A stretch of 17,110 bases of DNA, taken from Oscillospiraceae bacterium (GTDB lineage: Bacteria; Bacillota_A; Clostridia; Oscillospirales; Ruminococcaceae). Numbering within the stretch: position 1 is the first letter of the stretch; each line of letters opens with the position of its first letter. Made by a program: the position numbers and the translations under genes. The DNA is taken from assembly GCA_900766795.1 (NCBI GenBank), contig CAAFWX010000243.1:1-17110 (forward strand), in the 5' to 3' direction. A model generated the notes under the pieces. It made no database searches, was not told the DNA's origin, and saw only the letters and a list, made by a program, of their open reading frames with translations. Positions 9,101 through 15,736 of this stretch are shown here, piece after piece.

Positions 9101-10489
9101 CGCCTGCGCTCGCTTATTTCCGTTGTTGACGAGCGCGAGCGCCATCACTACAAGCCCGTTCAGGGACATGTTGGCTATATCAAGCAGCCGGAGTTCACAA
9201 GCGAAATGCGCGCGAAGCACAAAATCATCTGCCCGCAGATGGCGCCGATTCACTTTGACATGCTGGAAGCTGCATTCCGCCACAGCGGCTATGACGTGGA
9301 TATCCTCACCGACTGCTCCAAGGAGGTGGTTGACGAGGGTCTGAAATACGTCAACAACGACGCTTGCTACCCGTCAATCCTTGTTGTCGGTCAGCTTATT
9401 CACGCTTTAAAGAGCGGGAAATACGACGTGAACAACACCTCCGTCATGATAACCCAGACAGGCGGCGCCTGCCGTGCGACAAACTATGTCGGAATGCTGA
9501 AAAAGGCGCTTAAGGACGCGGGCTTTGAAAACGTTCCGCTGATTTCGCTGAATGCCGTCGGGCTGGAGCCGCAGGAGGGCTTTAAGATAACCCTGCCGCT
9601 CGCAGAGAGAGCGTTTATGGGAATCGTCTACGGCGACGTTCTTTCCCGCTGCCTGCTGAAGGTTCGCCCCTACGAGGTCACTAAGGGAAGCGCGAATGCG
9701 CTCTACGAAAAGTGGCGGCTGTTCCTGCGCGAGGATATGGCGAAGATTTCTTTCAAGCGCTTCAACAACAACGTCAGAAACATTGTTAAGGAGTTCTCGG
9801 AGTTCCCTGTGCTTGATATCAAAAAGCCCAAGGTCGGCGTTGTCGGCGAGATTCTCGTCAAGTTCCACCCCATCGCAAACAACGACATTATCGGGCTTCT
9901 CGAAAACGAGGGCTGCGAGGTGGTAGTACCCGATTTGATGGGATTCTTCTACTACATCTGCTCGCACGGTCACACCAAGCGTGAGCTGCTGTATTACCCC
10001 AAGAAAAAGCTGATTATGCAGGACGCTGCGATAAAGGCGCTGGAGTTCTTCGAGCACAGCTACCGCAAGGCAGTTAAGGGCACAAAGTTCGGCTGCCCCG
10101 GCGATATCTTTGAAATGCGCGAAACGGTCAGAAGCATTGTTTCACCCGGAAACATCGCGGGCGAGGGCTGGTTCCTCTCCGCGGAAATGCTGGAGCTTAT
10201 CCACGAGGGCGTGCCCAATATCGTGTGCGTTCAGCCGTTTGCCTGCCTGCCGAATCACGTCACGGGCAAGGGAGTTATCGGCGAGCTTCGCAGACAGCAC
10301 CCCGAAAGCAACATCGTCGCCGTAGACTTCGACCCCGGCGCTTCCGAGGTAAATCAGGTCAACCGTATAAAGCTTATGCTGACGCAGGCATTCGCGCGGG
10401 CGGGAATCAGCCGCAGGGACGTTGTTCCGCAGGTTACTGCTCACACCACCGACAAGTATTCAGAGCTTATTTCCATGGGGAACAAGTGA
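6191..10489 (+). CDS. Long acyl-CoA dehydratase activase (tandem BadF ATPase, DUF2229 and HgdB-like regions)
   Basis: 1432-residue cytoplasmic fusion protein. Two BadF/HgdC-type ATPase domains come first: GLDIGSTT from residue 5 and [10 protein letters not shown] from 319. Each carries a Cys pair 39 residues apart (C122/C161 and C441/C480; C445 is also present). That is the spacing I recall for the [4Fe-4S] ligands of the HgdC activator dimer. A linker with C601-x2-C604-x3-C608-x18-C627 follows, then a DUF2229-like region (from about 660; C717, C759, C933) and an HgdB/dehydratase-like C-terminal part (C1014, C1059, C1094, C1302, C1352). Known activators use ATP to fire one low-potential electron into a dehydratase; the substrate of these long fusions is unknown. 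Start is TTG at 6191 with GAAAGGA 10 nt upstream; an in-frame stop at 6182-6184 excludes any earlier start. The usual database name is 'acyl-CoA dehydratase activase-related protein'. Confidence 0.9.
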   Translation: MKRVGLDIGSTTVKAAVLSENNELLYNQYRRHFSDIRKTVSDIISEVGESLKGETVLIAVTGSGGISVSKWLGIPFVQEVAAGTNAIRELIPQTDVAIELGGEDAKITYLTGGLEQRMNGSCAGGTGAFIDQMAALLNTDIGGLNELSKKHTTIYPIASRCGVFAKSDIQPLLNDGAKRSDVAASVFQSVVNQTISGLACGKPIRGNVAFLGGPLHYLSELRQRFIETLGLTPEHIIFPENANLFVAMGCAFSDETAEANMDELVKRASALETSQLREVERLAPLFKDEEELKAFHERHAKAVIPTADINEHTGACYLGVDAGSTTTKAVLLNKNAQIIYSYYSGNGGDPLKSVIGILKDIYSKLPEGAYIAKACTTGYGEHLIKAALGADFGEIETMAHYKAADKILPGAEFILDIGGQDMKCMRVKNGEIESILLNEACSSGCGSFIENFANALGMSSADFAKLGLTAENPVDLGSRCTVFMNSRVKQAQKEGATVADISAGLSYSVVKNALFKVIKLRDTSTMGDKIIVQGGTFMNDSVLRAFESICGKDVIRPDKAGLMGAYGSALISIERDDGKGSTIAKPEQLEDFSVEKTTARCGRCSNNCLLTISKFPDGKRFISNNRCERGAGNVSTGEKLPNLYEYKYKLLFDRESIPEAEAKRGVIGIPRVLGMYENYPFWHRFFTELGFSVKLSPKSSRGIYDRGIETMPSESVCYPAKLSHGHIQALVDDGVKLIFYPSMPYEMGDKLGGDNHYNCPVVATYSEVIRNSVPELRESVKFMNPFLPIFNQKRMGERLFEEFSKECPNLNITKKEIVSALEAAYSEDAAFKAEMRRKGEETLKYLEENGKRGIVLAGRPYHVDPEINHGLPEMIAGYGFAVFTEDSIAHIEEVVRPIRVVDQWTYHTRLYAAAHVVGHHDCLELVQLNSFGCGLDAITTDQVQEILRSFGKLYTCLKIDEVNNLGAARIRLRSLISVVDERERHHYKPVQGHVGYIKQPEFTSEMRAKHKIICPQMAPIHFDMLEAAFRHSGYDVDILTDCSKEVVDEGLKYVNNDACYPSILVVGQLIHALKSGKYDVNNTSVMITQTGGACRATNYVGMLKKALKDAGFENVPLISLNAVGLEPQEGFKITLPLAERAFMGIVYGDVLSRCLLKVRPYEVTKGSANALYEKWRLFLREDMAKISFKRFNNNVRNIVKEFSEFPVLDIKKPKVGVVGEILVKFHPIANNDIIGLLENEGCEVVVPDLMGFFYYICSHGHTKRELLYYPKKKLIMQDAAIKALEFFEHSYRKAVKGTKFGCPGDIFEMRETVRSIVSPGNIAGEGWFLSAEMLELIHEGVPNIVCVQPFACLPNHVTGKGVIGELRRQHPESNIVAVDFDPGASEVNQVNRIKLMLTQAFARAGISRRDVVPQVTAHTTDKYSELISMGNK

Positions 10490-10510
10490 CATACCGAAAG
10501 GAGAATCATC

Positions 10511-11437
10511 ATGGCAACACAGCAGTTTTCCACAGCAGGCTCCGCAGGAAACGGAACCCACAAATTCAAAGGCTCATGGGTAGTTATAGGAGTTGTCGTT
10601 ATTGCTGCGCTTCTCGTTCTTTTCAACTGTTTCACCGTTGTAAACGAGGGCTTTGTCGGGGTGAGATACCAGTTCGGAAAGATTGTAGCAAGCGACCTTT
10701 CCGCAGGTCTTAACTTCCACATCCCTTTCATTGAGGAAATCGTTGAGGTGGACACCCGAGAGCAGATTTACTCCGTTGCAACGGACGCTTACACCAGCGA
10801 CACCCAGACGGTTGACAGCCTTGAACTTAAGCTCAACTACTGCTACGACGGCACAAAGCTTTCCGAAATAATCAGACAAATCGGCGTTCAGAACGTTGAA
10901 ACCAAGCTGCTTGTTCCCAATGTCGCAAAGATTGCAAAGAACGAAATAGGCAAGGTTAAGGCAGAGGATTTGGTTCAGACCCGTTCCGAGGTTCAGAACG
11001 CAATATTCGAGGAGCTTAAAGAAACCCTCGAGCCGAGCGGAATCATCGTGACCGCTTTCGCAATCGAAAACCTGTCCTTTGACGACGCATTCGAGCAGTC
11101 CATTCAGGCGAAGGTAATCGCTGCGCAGGACGCGCTCAAAATGCAGAACAGAACCGCAGAGCGCGAGGAGGAGGCAAAGCAGAAGGTCATCGCCGCACAG
11201 GCAGAGGCAGACTCCCAGAAAATCAAGGCAGAGGCAGAAGCTTATGCTATCGAGGTTGTTCAGGCACAGCTTGAGAACAGCCCCAACTACATCGACTACC
11301 TTAAGATAAACAACTGGAACGGCGTGCTTCCGCAGGCAATCGGCACGGAGGTTAATCCGTTCATTGCGCTTGACAGCGAATACTCCGCTGCGACAAGAAG
11401 CAGCGCTCCCGCGGCAGCCGCTTCCACAGAGGAATAA
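10511..11437 (+). CDS. SPFH/Band 7 (prohibitin-family) membrane protein
   Basis: 308 residues. A single N-terminal membrane anchor (about residues 23-44, Val/Ile/Leu rich) is followed by a prohibitin-like SPFH domain (about 45-210, from NEGFVGVRYQFGK). Next is an Ala/Glu/Gln/Lys-rich helical coiled coil (about 205-260) and an Ala/Ser-rich tail. Proteins of this family oligomerise at the membrane and scaffold proteases or organise lipid domains; HflK/HflC and prohibitins are examples. There is no FtsH- or NfeD-type partner next door, so a specific role cannot be assigned. AAAGGAG (10497-10503) lies 7 nt before ATG. The gene begins 21 nt after the activase stop, which suggests co-transcription. 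Confidence 0.88.
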   Translation: MATQQFSTAGSAGNGTHKFKGSWVVIGVVVIAALLVLFNCFTVVNEGFVGVRYQFGKIVASDLSAGLNFHIPFIEEIVEVDTREQIYSVATDAYTSDTQTVDSLELKLNYCYDGTKLSEIIRQIGVQNVETKLLVPNVAKIAKNEIGKVKAEDLVQTRSEVQNAIFEELKETLEPSGIIVTAFAIENLSFDDAFEQSIQAKVIAAQDALKMQNRTAEREEEAKQKVIAAQAEADSQKIKAEAEAYAIEVVQAQLENSPNYIDYLKINNWNGVLPQAIGTEVNPFIALDSEYSAATRSSAPAAAASTEE

Positions 11438-11454
11438 CAAAAAAGTAATTTCAC

Positions 11455-11488
11455 CGAATGCCCTCGCTGCGGCGGGGGCAGTTCGTTT
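11455..11488 (+). terminator. Strong hairpin before pcrA, possible partial terminator
   Basis: TGCCCTCGC (11459-11467) pairs with GCGGGGGCA (11472-11480) around a TGCG tetraloop: nine pairs, one a G-T wobble. CGAA/TTCG extends the stem after one bulged G. The following tract (GTTCGTTTC) is poor in T, so termination would be incomplete at best. It may attenuate or protect RNA between the SPFH gene and pcrA. Confidence 0.5.
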
Positions 11489-11510
11489 CAAAGAAAAGGG
11501 AAGAAAAAAA

Positions 11511-13856
11511 ATGGACTATATTACACTTAAGCGAAACGCGCTCGAAAGCTGCTTCTCGCGAATGAACGACATGCAGAGAAAGGCAGTGTTTCAGGTTGAC
11601 GGCGCTGTGCTCATAATTGCGGGCGCGGGAAGCGGAAAAACCACCGTGCTTTGCAACCGTATCGCAAACATGATGCGCTTCGGTAACGCATATCACGACA
11701 CGGAAATCCGCCCCCTCACCCCCGAGCAGGAGCAGTTTCTTGCGGCTTATCCTGCTATGGAGAAATCCCCCGAAAACAACGCGCGGCTGGCAGAAATAAT
11801 CGCCGTAAAGCCCGTAAATCCGTGGAATATCCTTGCCATCACGTTCACCAACAAGGCTGCGGGCGAGCTTAAGCAGCGCCTTGTGGATATGATAGGCGAT
11901 GGCGCGGAGAAGATTAACGCCTCCACATTCCATTCCGCTTGCGTCAAAATTCTGCGGCGCGAAATCGAGCACCTCGGCTTCCGCAGCAGCTTCACAATCT
12001 ATGACGACGACGACAGCAAGCGCGTTATCAAGGAGTGCATGAAACAGCTCAACATTGACGAGAAGCTTATCGCGGTGAAGACCTTGCGCAGCAAGATTTC
12101 CCGCTGCAAGGACAAGATGATGTCCGCAGAGGAGTTTGCGCAGGCGGCGCAGCAATCGGCAGAGCTGCTTGAAATAAAGGCGGCGCAGGTCTACACTGCA
12201 TACCAGAATGCGCTCACAGCCGCAAATGCGGTGGACTTCGACGACATCATCTTCCTCACCGTAAAGCTGTTTGAGAACCACCCCGACGTGCTCGACCACT
12301 ACCGTAATCTGTACAAGTACATCATGGTGGACGAGTATCAGGACACCAACGTTGCACAGTACCGCCTTATCGCGCTGCTTGCGGGCGAGGGCGGAAACCT
12401 CGCGGTTGTCGGCGACGACGACCAGTCCATCTACCGCTTCCGGGGAGCAACCATCGAGAACATTCTGAACTTCGAGAAGCAGTACAGGAACTGCACTACC
12501 ATTCGTCTTGAGCAAAACTACCGCTCCACCTCGAATATTCTCAACGCCGCAAACGCTGTCATCAAAAACAACACACACCGCAAGGACAAGCACCTGTGGA
12601 GCGACCTCGGCGAGGGCGAGAAAGTACAAATCATAAACTACCCCAGCGAAGCGGCTGAGGCTAAGGCAATCGCAGACAACATTCTTGAGGGTGTGTCAAA
12701 CGGAAAGAGATACTCCGACTATGCCCTGCTCTACCGCTCAAACGCGCTGTCGAGAAGCTATGAGAATGCGCTCGCGCGCTCGGGTATTCCCTACAAGATT
12801 GTCGGCGGTCTGAGGTTCTATGACCGAAAAGAAATCAAGGATATCATGTCCTACCTCGCGCTCATCAACAACCCCTATGACATGATTCGCTTCCGCAGAA
12901 TAATCAACGAGCCGAAGCGCGGAATAGGCGACGCAACTATCGACGAGGTTGTCCGTATCGCGGAAGCCATGCACATCAGCCCCATCGAGGTTTGCCGCGA
13001 CGCGGACAGGCTTCCCTCCCTTTCGCGAAAGTCAAACGCGCTTAAAGCTGCCGCAAACCTGTTCGATGAGCTGGACGAGCTGGCTGACACTGCGCGGCTG
13101 GACGAGCTTATTGAAGCTGTCGCCGTCAAGAGCGGATATGTTCAGGCAATGCAGGCGCAGGGCGACGAGGGCAAAATGCGCCTGGAAAATATAAACGAGC
13201 TTAAGTCAAACGCGCTTCTGTTGCTTGACGAGCAGCCCGAAGCCACCCTCCCCGATTTTCTCGAGCAGGTTGCGCTTGTAAGCGACCTCGACAGCTACGA
13301 CTCCGACACCGACCGTGTTTCCCTCATGACAATGCACAGCGCAAAGGGTCTGGAGTTCGACACGGTGTTCCTTGTGGCAGCCGAGGACAACATCTTCCCA
13401 AGCTACATGAGCCTTTACGACCCCACCGAAATGGAGGAGGAGCGCCGCCTTGCCTATGTTGCGATAACGCGCGCAAAGAGAAACCTGTTCGTCACCCACA
13501 CTTCCTATCGTATGCTTTACGGAAAAAGCTCCGTAAACAAGCTTTCCACCTTTATGCGGGAAATCCCCGAGGAGCTTGCGGAAAAGTCGGGCGACAACCG
13601 CGAGCGCCAGCCGCTTCAGAAGCCTGTTCGTCCCAACTATCTTGCTGAGGAGCAAAAGCACAAGCCCGTTGTGGCAACGCCGCACGTCACGGGAGAAACC
13701 TTTGCGGCAGGCGACCGCGTAGTTCACAACGTTTTCGGAAATGGTACCGTCCTCGCGGCAAAGCAGATGGGCAACGACTGTATGCTGACGATTGATTTCG
13801 ACAACGGTCAGCAGAAAAAGCTGATGGCGAACTTCGCTAAAATCACAAAGGCATAA
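11511..13856 (+). CDS. pcrA: PcrA/UvrD-type ATP-dependent 3'-5' DNA helicase
   Basis: 781-residue superfamily 1A helicase acting in DNA repair and in clearing replication-transcription conflicts. Motifs appear in order: Q-motif (MNDMQRKAV, 16-24), Walker A GAGSGKT (38-44), Ia TFTNKAA, DEYQDT (274-279), GDDDQSIYRFRG (from 301), QNYRST, V TMHSAKGLEF (607-616) and VI EEERRLAYVAITRAK (from 642). The C-terminus (about 735-781, GDRVVHNVFGNGTV) is the Tudor-like RNA polymerase-binding module of PcrA. Between Walker A and motif Ia there are about 38 more residues than in Geobacillus PcrA. ATG 11511 is chosen because homology begins there and AAGGG lies about 10 nt upstream; the in-frame ATG at 11364 would run through the SPFH gene. 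Confidence 0.93.
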   Translation: MDYITLKRNALESCFSRMNDMQRKAVFQVDGAVLIIAGAGSGKTTVLCNRIANMMRFGNAYHDTEIRPLTPEQEQFLAAYPAMEKSPENNARLAEIIAVKPVNPWNILAITFTNKAAGELKQRLVDMIGDGAEKINASTFHSACVKILRREIEHLGFRSSFTIYDDDDSKRVIKECMKQLNIDEKLIAVKTLRSKISRCKDKMMSAEEFAQAAQQSAELLEIKAAQVYTAYQNALTAANAVDFDDIIFLTVKLFENHPDVLDHYRNLYKYIMVDEYQDTNVAQYRLIALLAGEGGNLAVVGDDDQSIYRFRGATIENILNFEKQYRNCTTIRLEQNYRSTSNILNAANAVIKNNTHRKDKHLWSDLGEGEKVQIINYPSEAAEAKAIADNILEGVSNGKRYSDYALLYRSNALSRSYENALARSGIPYKIVGGLRFYDRKEIKDIMSYLALINNPYDMIRFRRIINEPKRGIGDATIDEVVRIAEAMHISPIEVCRDADRLPSLSRKSNALKAAANLFDELDELADTARLDELIEAVAVKSGYVQAMQAQGDEGKMRLENINELKSNALLLLDEQPEATLPDFLEQVALVSDLDSYDSDTDRVSLMTMHSAKGLEFDTVFLVAAEDNIFPSYMSLYDPTEMEEERRLAYVAITRAKRNLFVTHTSYRMLYGKSSVNKLSTFMREIPEELAEKSGDNRERQPLQKPVRPNYLAEEQKHKPVVATPHVTGETFAAGDRVVHNVFGNGTVLAAKQMGNDCMLTIDFDNGQQKKLMANFAKITKA

Positions 13857-13875
13857 CATCTGAAAGGAGCACCAC

Positions 13876-14790
13876 ATGACGCTTCAGCAGATAAAATACG
13901 TTCTCGCCATATCCGAAAAAGGCTCGATGAACAAGGCGGCGGAATCTCTTTTCGTGTCACAGCCGTCGCTTTCGGGCGCTGTTCGGGAGCTTGAAAAGGA
14001 ACTCGGCATTCCGATATTTCTTCGCACGGGAAAGGGCGTTGAGCCGACCCGCGAGGGAGCGGAGTTTCTGCTTAAGGCTCGCGAGCTTTACGGGCGCTAC
14101 ACGCGGCTGATGGAGCAGTATTCCCCCGATAACGTCAGACATCGTTTCAGCGTTTCCACCCAGCACTATTCCTTTGCCGTCAAGGCTTTCGCAGATACCG
14201 TTCGCCGATATGACGCTATGAATTTCGATTTCTCCGTGCGCGAAACCACCACAATGGATGTCATACGCTCTGTGGCAGGCATGAAAAGCGACATCGGAAT
14301 CCTCTTTATGAGCAGCCTCAATCGGCGCTATCTCTCCCGACTTCTCGCCGAAAACGAGCTTGAGTTCACAAAGCTGATAAGCTGCAAGCCCTGTGTCTAT
14401 CTTTCGGAGGGGCACCCTCTCGCACATCAGGAAAGCATTTCGTTCAGCGAGCTTGGCAGTTTCCCCTGCCTTAGTTTTGAGCAGGAGGAGGACGGCGCGT
14501 TCTTTCTCGCCGAGGAGATACTTGCAGACAAGGACTATCCCCGCGTTATCCGCTGCACCGACCGCGCGACTATGCTCAACCTCATGGGCGCAATCAACGG
14601 CTACACGCTCTGCTCCGGGATAATCTGCGAGGAGATAAACGGAAGCGGCTACCGCGCCGTGCCCTTTCGCGAGGACAACGGCGAGCCGCAGACCACCATG
14701 GAGCTTGGCTATATCGTCAAAAGCGGCATTCCTCTTGACGGAGTTGTCGGAGAGTTTGTCGAGGAACTAAAACACTGTCTTGGAATATAA
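13876..14790 (+). CDS. LysR-family transcriptional regulator
   Basis: 304 residues, standard length. The N-terminal winged helix (about 1-60) is typical (LQQIKYVLAISEKGSMNKAA, then VSQPSLSGAVRELEKELG, then FLRTGKGVEPTREG). A periplasmic-binding-like effector domain covers about residues 90-300. AAGGAG (13864-13869) lies 6 nt before ATG, and the gene starts 19 nt after pcrA, probably on the same transcript. The effector cannot be read from sequence. LysR proteins often act on a neighbouring gene. The next operon downstream (JAMM peptidase and CysO-MoeB-rhodanese fusion) carries a T-N11-A dyad at about -65, so control of sulfur-carrier genes by this protein is plausible but inferred. Confidence 0.9.
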   Translation: MTLQQIKYVLAISEKGSMNKAAESLFVSQPSLSGAVRELEKELGIPIFLRTGKGVEPTREGAEFLLKARELYGRYTRLMEQYSPDNVRHRFSVSTQHYSFAVKAFADTVRRYDAMNFDFSVRETTTMDVIRSVAGMKSDIGILFMSSLNRRYLSRLLAENELEFTKLISCKPCVYLSEGHPLAHQESISFSELGSFPCLSFEQEEDGAFFLAEEILADKDYPRVIRCTDRATMLNLMGAINGYTLCSGIICEEINGSGYRAVPFREDNGEPQTTMELGYIVKSGIPLDGVVGEFVEELKHCLGI

Positions 14791-14860
14791 AAATCAGGCG
14801 TACTTTAGTTTCAACAAATTAAGGAGTATTCAGCCAAGGAAAATAGGCGGGAAAATGCAA

Positions 14861-14905
14861 ACGAGCGACACACGCAAATGGTGTGCCGCTCGTTATTTGT
14901 TATTA
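14861..14905 (+). terminator. Terminator after the LysR gene
   Basis: ACGAGCGACACAC (14861-14873) pairs with GTGTGCCGCTCGT (14881-14893) around a 7-nt loop: 12 of 13 pairs, one A-C mismatch. It is followed by an AT-rich run (TATTTGTTATT). It lies 70 nt after the LysR stop. Confidence 0.72.
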
Positions 14906-14964
14906 AAAAAATTAAACAATCTGATATATTTGTATTATCGAAAATGTTCGGATCATTCTCATTT

Positions 14965-14985
14965 GTATCGCACGAAAAGCGATAC
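14965..14985. repeat. Perfect 7-bp inverted repeat hairpin
   Basis: GTATCGC (14965-14971) and GCGATAC (14979-14985) flank a 7-nt loop. It begins 2 nt beyond the stop codon of the minus-strand permease stub, where a terminator stem for that lost gene would be expected. No T-run follows on either strand. Confidence 0.5.
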
Positions 14986-14987
14986 TA

Positions 14988-15107
14988 TTACTCGCTCCTC
15001 AGCGTAAGTACAGGGTCTTTCCTTGCTGCCAGCTTTGCATAACTATCCGGTCTAGAGGGAGAAAAAGCCATTTGTCTATTGTTTTCTTTGCGACAAAGTA
15101 AATATCC
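14988..15107 (-). pseudogene. C-terminal stub of an FtsX/MacB-type ABC permease
   Basis: On the minus strand, codons from about 15047 down to a TAA at 14988-14990 read SYAKLAARKDPVLTLRSE-stop. This resembles the invariant C-terminal tail of FtsX-domain ABC permeases (pattern A-x2-AA-x2-DP-x3-LR-x-E at the last residues). The frame is closed by a stop at 15108-15110, so at most 39 residues remain. The preceding membrane helix of the family is absent, and the region upstream is AT-rich and noncoding. I read this as the leftover 3' end of a deleted transporter gene. A short match can be fortuitous, though the motif sits exactly at a stop codon, as it does in the family. Confidence 0.55.
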
Positions 15108-15147
15108 TTAAATCAATATCGATGTCAAAAATAACCGTAGCAAAGCA

Positions 15148-15166
15148 ATATAGTTTAAAACTATAT
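15148..15166. promoter_or_regulatory. LysR-type T-N11-A dyad upstream of the JAMM gene promoter
   Basis: ATATAGTTT-A-AAACTATAT is a perfect dyad of 9-bp arms around one base. It includes T15151-N11-A15163, the classic LysR box. Its centre (15157) is about 65 bp before the predicted transcription start (about 15222), the usual place of the LysR recognition site. A LysR gene lies upstream at 13876. AT-rich palindromes are easily formed by chance, so direct testing decides. Confidence 0.5.
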
Positions 15167-15187
15167 CAGGTCATACAATAAAAATAT

Positions 15188-15216
15188 TAGACAAAAAACG
15201 AACGAAAGCCTATAAT
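15188..15216 (+). promoter_or_regulatory. Promoter of the JAMM-CysO/MoeB-rhodanese operon
   Basis: TAGACA (15188-15193; 5 of 6 to consensus) and a perfect TATAAT (15211-15216) are separated by 17 nt. The predicted start is about 15222, giving a leader of about 43 nt. Confidence 0.75.
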
Positions 15217-15257
15217 ATAGATAGGCAATATAAGTTTAACTGAAGTTATAATCATTC

Positions 15258-15263
15258 GGAGGG
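15258..15263 (+). promoter_or_regulatory. Ribosome binding site of the JAMM gene, unusually close to ATG
   Basis: GGAGGG ends 2 nt before the ATG at 15266; counting from GGAGG the gap is 3 nt. This is shorter than the usual 5-9 nt. No other in-frame ATG, GTG or TTG lies within the next ten codons, so the start stands, but initiation may be weak. Confidence 0.6.
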
Positions 15264-15265
15264 TT

Positions 15266-15736
15266 ATGCTTTTCCTATTAAATAACATACAAGAACAGAT
15301 ATACCGCCTTGCACAGACCGATTATCCCAACGAATGCTGCGGTATTCTCATCGGGCAGAATGATGGCGGGAACAAAACAGTACGCCTCGTTTTCCCTGTG
15401 GACAATTCTGCGGCAGATAGCAAGGGGGCGCATTTCTCAATCGACCCGCCGGAAATCCTGCGTGCAGAGAGATTCGCAGAGCAGAATCACCTTGAAATCG
15501 TGGGTTTCTATCACTCGCACCCTGATAACGTAGCCGTTGCTTCAACGGAGGATATTCGGTTCATGATACCGGGGTATTTCTACCCGATAGTTTCCGTCAA
15601 AAACGGAGAACCAACAGAAATACGGTGCTACATAAAAGCAGACAACGGCACCGTATGCGAAGAACCTATAAAAAGGAGATATGAAAATGCAGATAACAGT
15701 TTATGTAGCGGCAACGCTGCGGGGATTCGTCAATAA
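15266..15736 (+). CDS. JAMM/JAB1 metallopeptidase, Mec (CysO-cysteine peptidase) type
   Basis: 156-residue zinc peptidase with a complete JAMM motif: Glu23 (in NECCG), H83-S-H85-P, Ser93 and Asp96. The family is usually about 130-145 residues. In Mycobacterium tuberculosis, Mec frees cysteine from the sulfur carrier CysO after CysM has added it to the CysO thiocarboxylate. Here the next gene begins inside this one (50-nt overlap) and encodes a CysO-like domain fused to its activating enzyme. The peptidase may therefore also cut that precursor after Gly-Gly, as deubiquitinases do; this is inference. The first 15 codons are AT-rich, unlike the rest. The last 17 residues lie in the overlap and are probably not catalytic. 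Confidence 0.88.
   Translation: MLFLLNNIQEQIYRLAQTDYPNECCGILIGQNDGGNKTVRLVFPVDNSAADSKGAHFSIDPPEILRAERFAEQNHLEIVGFYHSHPDNVAVASTEDIRFMIPGYFYPIVSVKNGEPTEIRCYIKADNGTVCEEPIKRRYENADNSLCSGNAAGIRQ
15674..15678 (+). promoter_or_regulatory. Ribosome binding site that fixes the fusion gene start
   Basis: AGGAG within AAAAGGAG lies 8 nt before ATG 15687 but only 2 nt before the in-frame ATG 15681, so 15687 (protein beginning MQITVYV) is the preferred start. The site is inside the JAMM gene, so the two genes are translationally linked. Confidence 0.75.

Larger units (their letters stand above)
14906..15265. other. AT-rich intergenic region with gene stub and control sites
   Basis: About 360 nt without an intact gene, clearly more AT-rich than its neighbours. 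It contains a perfect small hairpin (14965-14985), the minus-strand C-terminal stub of an ABC permease (14988 to about 15047), a 19-bp dyad (15148-15166), a promoter (15188-15216) and the leader of the JAMM peptidase gene. No convincing small RNA, tRNA or insertion sequence ends were seen. The plus-strand open frame spanning 14780-15007 overlaps the terminator and has no coding character. Confidence 0.6.

Noticed and set aside
11364..11510. In-frame 49-codon upstream extension of pcrA
   Set aside because: It lies inside the SPFH gene and the intergenic hairpin, has no ribosome binding site, and the encoded sequence has no helicase similarity.
11451..12629. Long antisense open frame (392 codons) opposite pcrA, and similar long frames opposite nfnAB and the activase
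   Set aside because: They mirror strongly coding genes with recognised motifs; their translations are rich in Leu/Val/Cys/His runs without domain character.
14780..15007. Plus-strand open frame of 75 codons after the LysR gene
   Set aside because: It starts inside the LysR gene, runs through a terminator stem and has no ribosome binding site or recognisable domain.
14906..15265. Insertion sequence or riboswitch in the AT-rich gap
   Set aside because: No terminal inverted repeats, transposase remnant, target duplication or recognisable riboswitch/T-box core could be seen.
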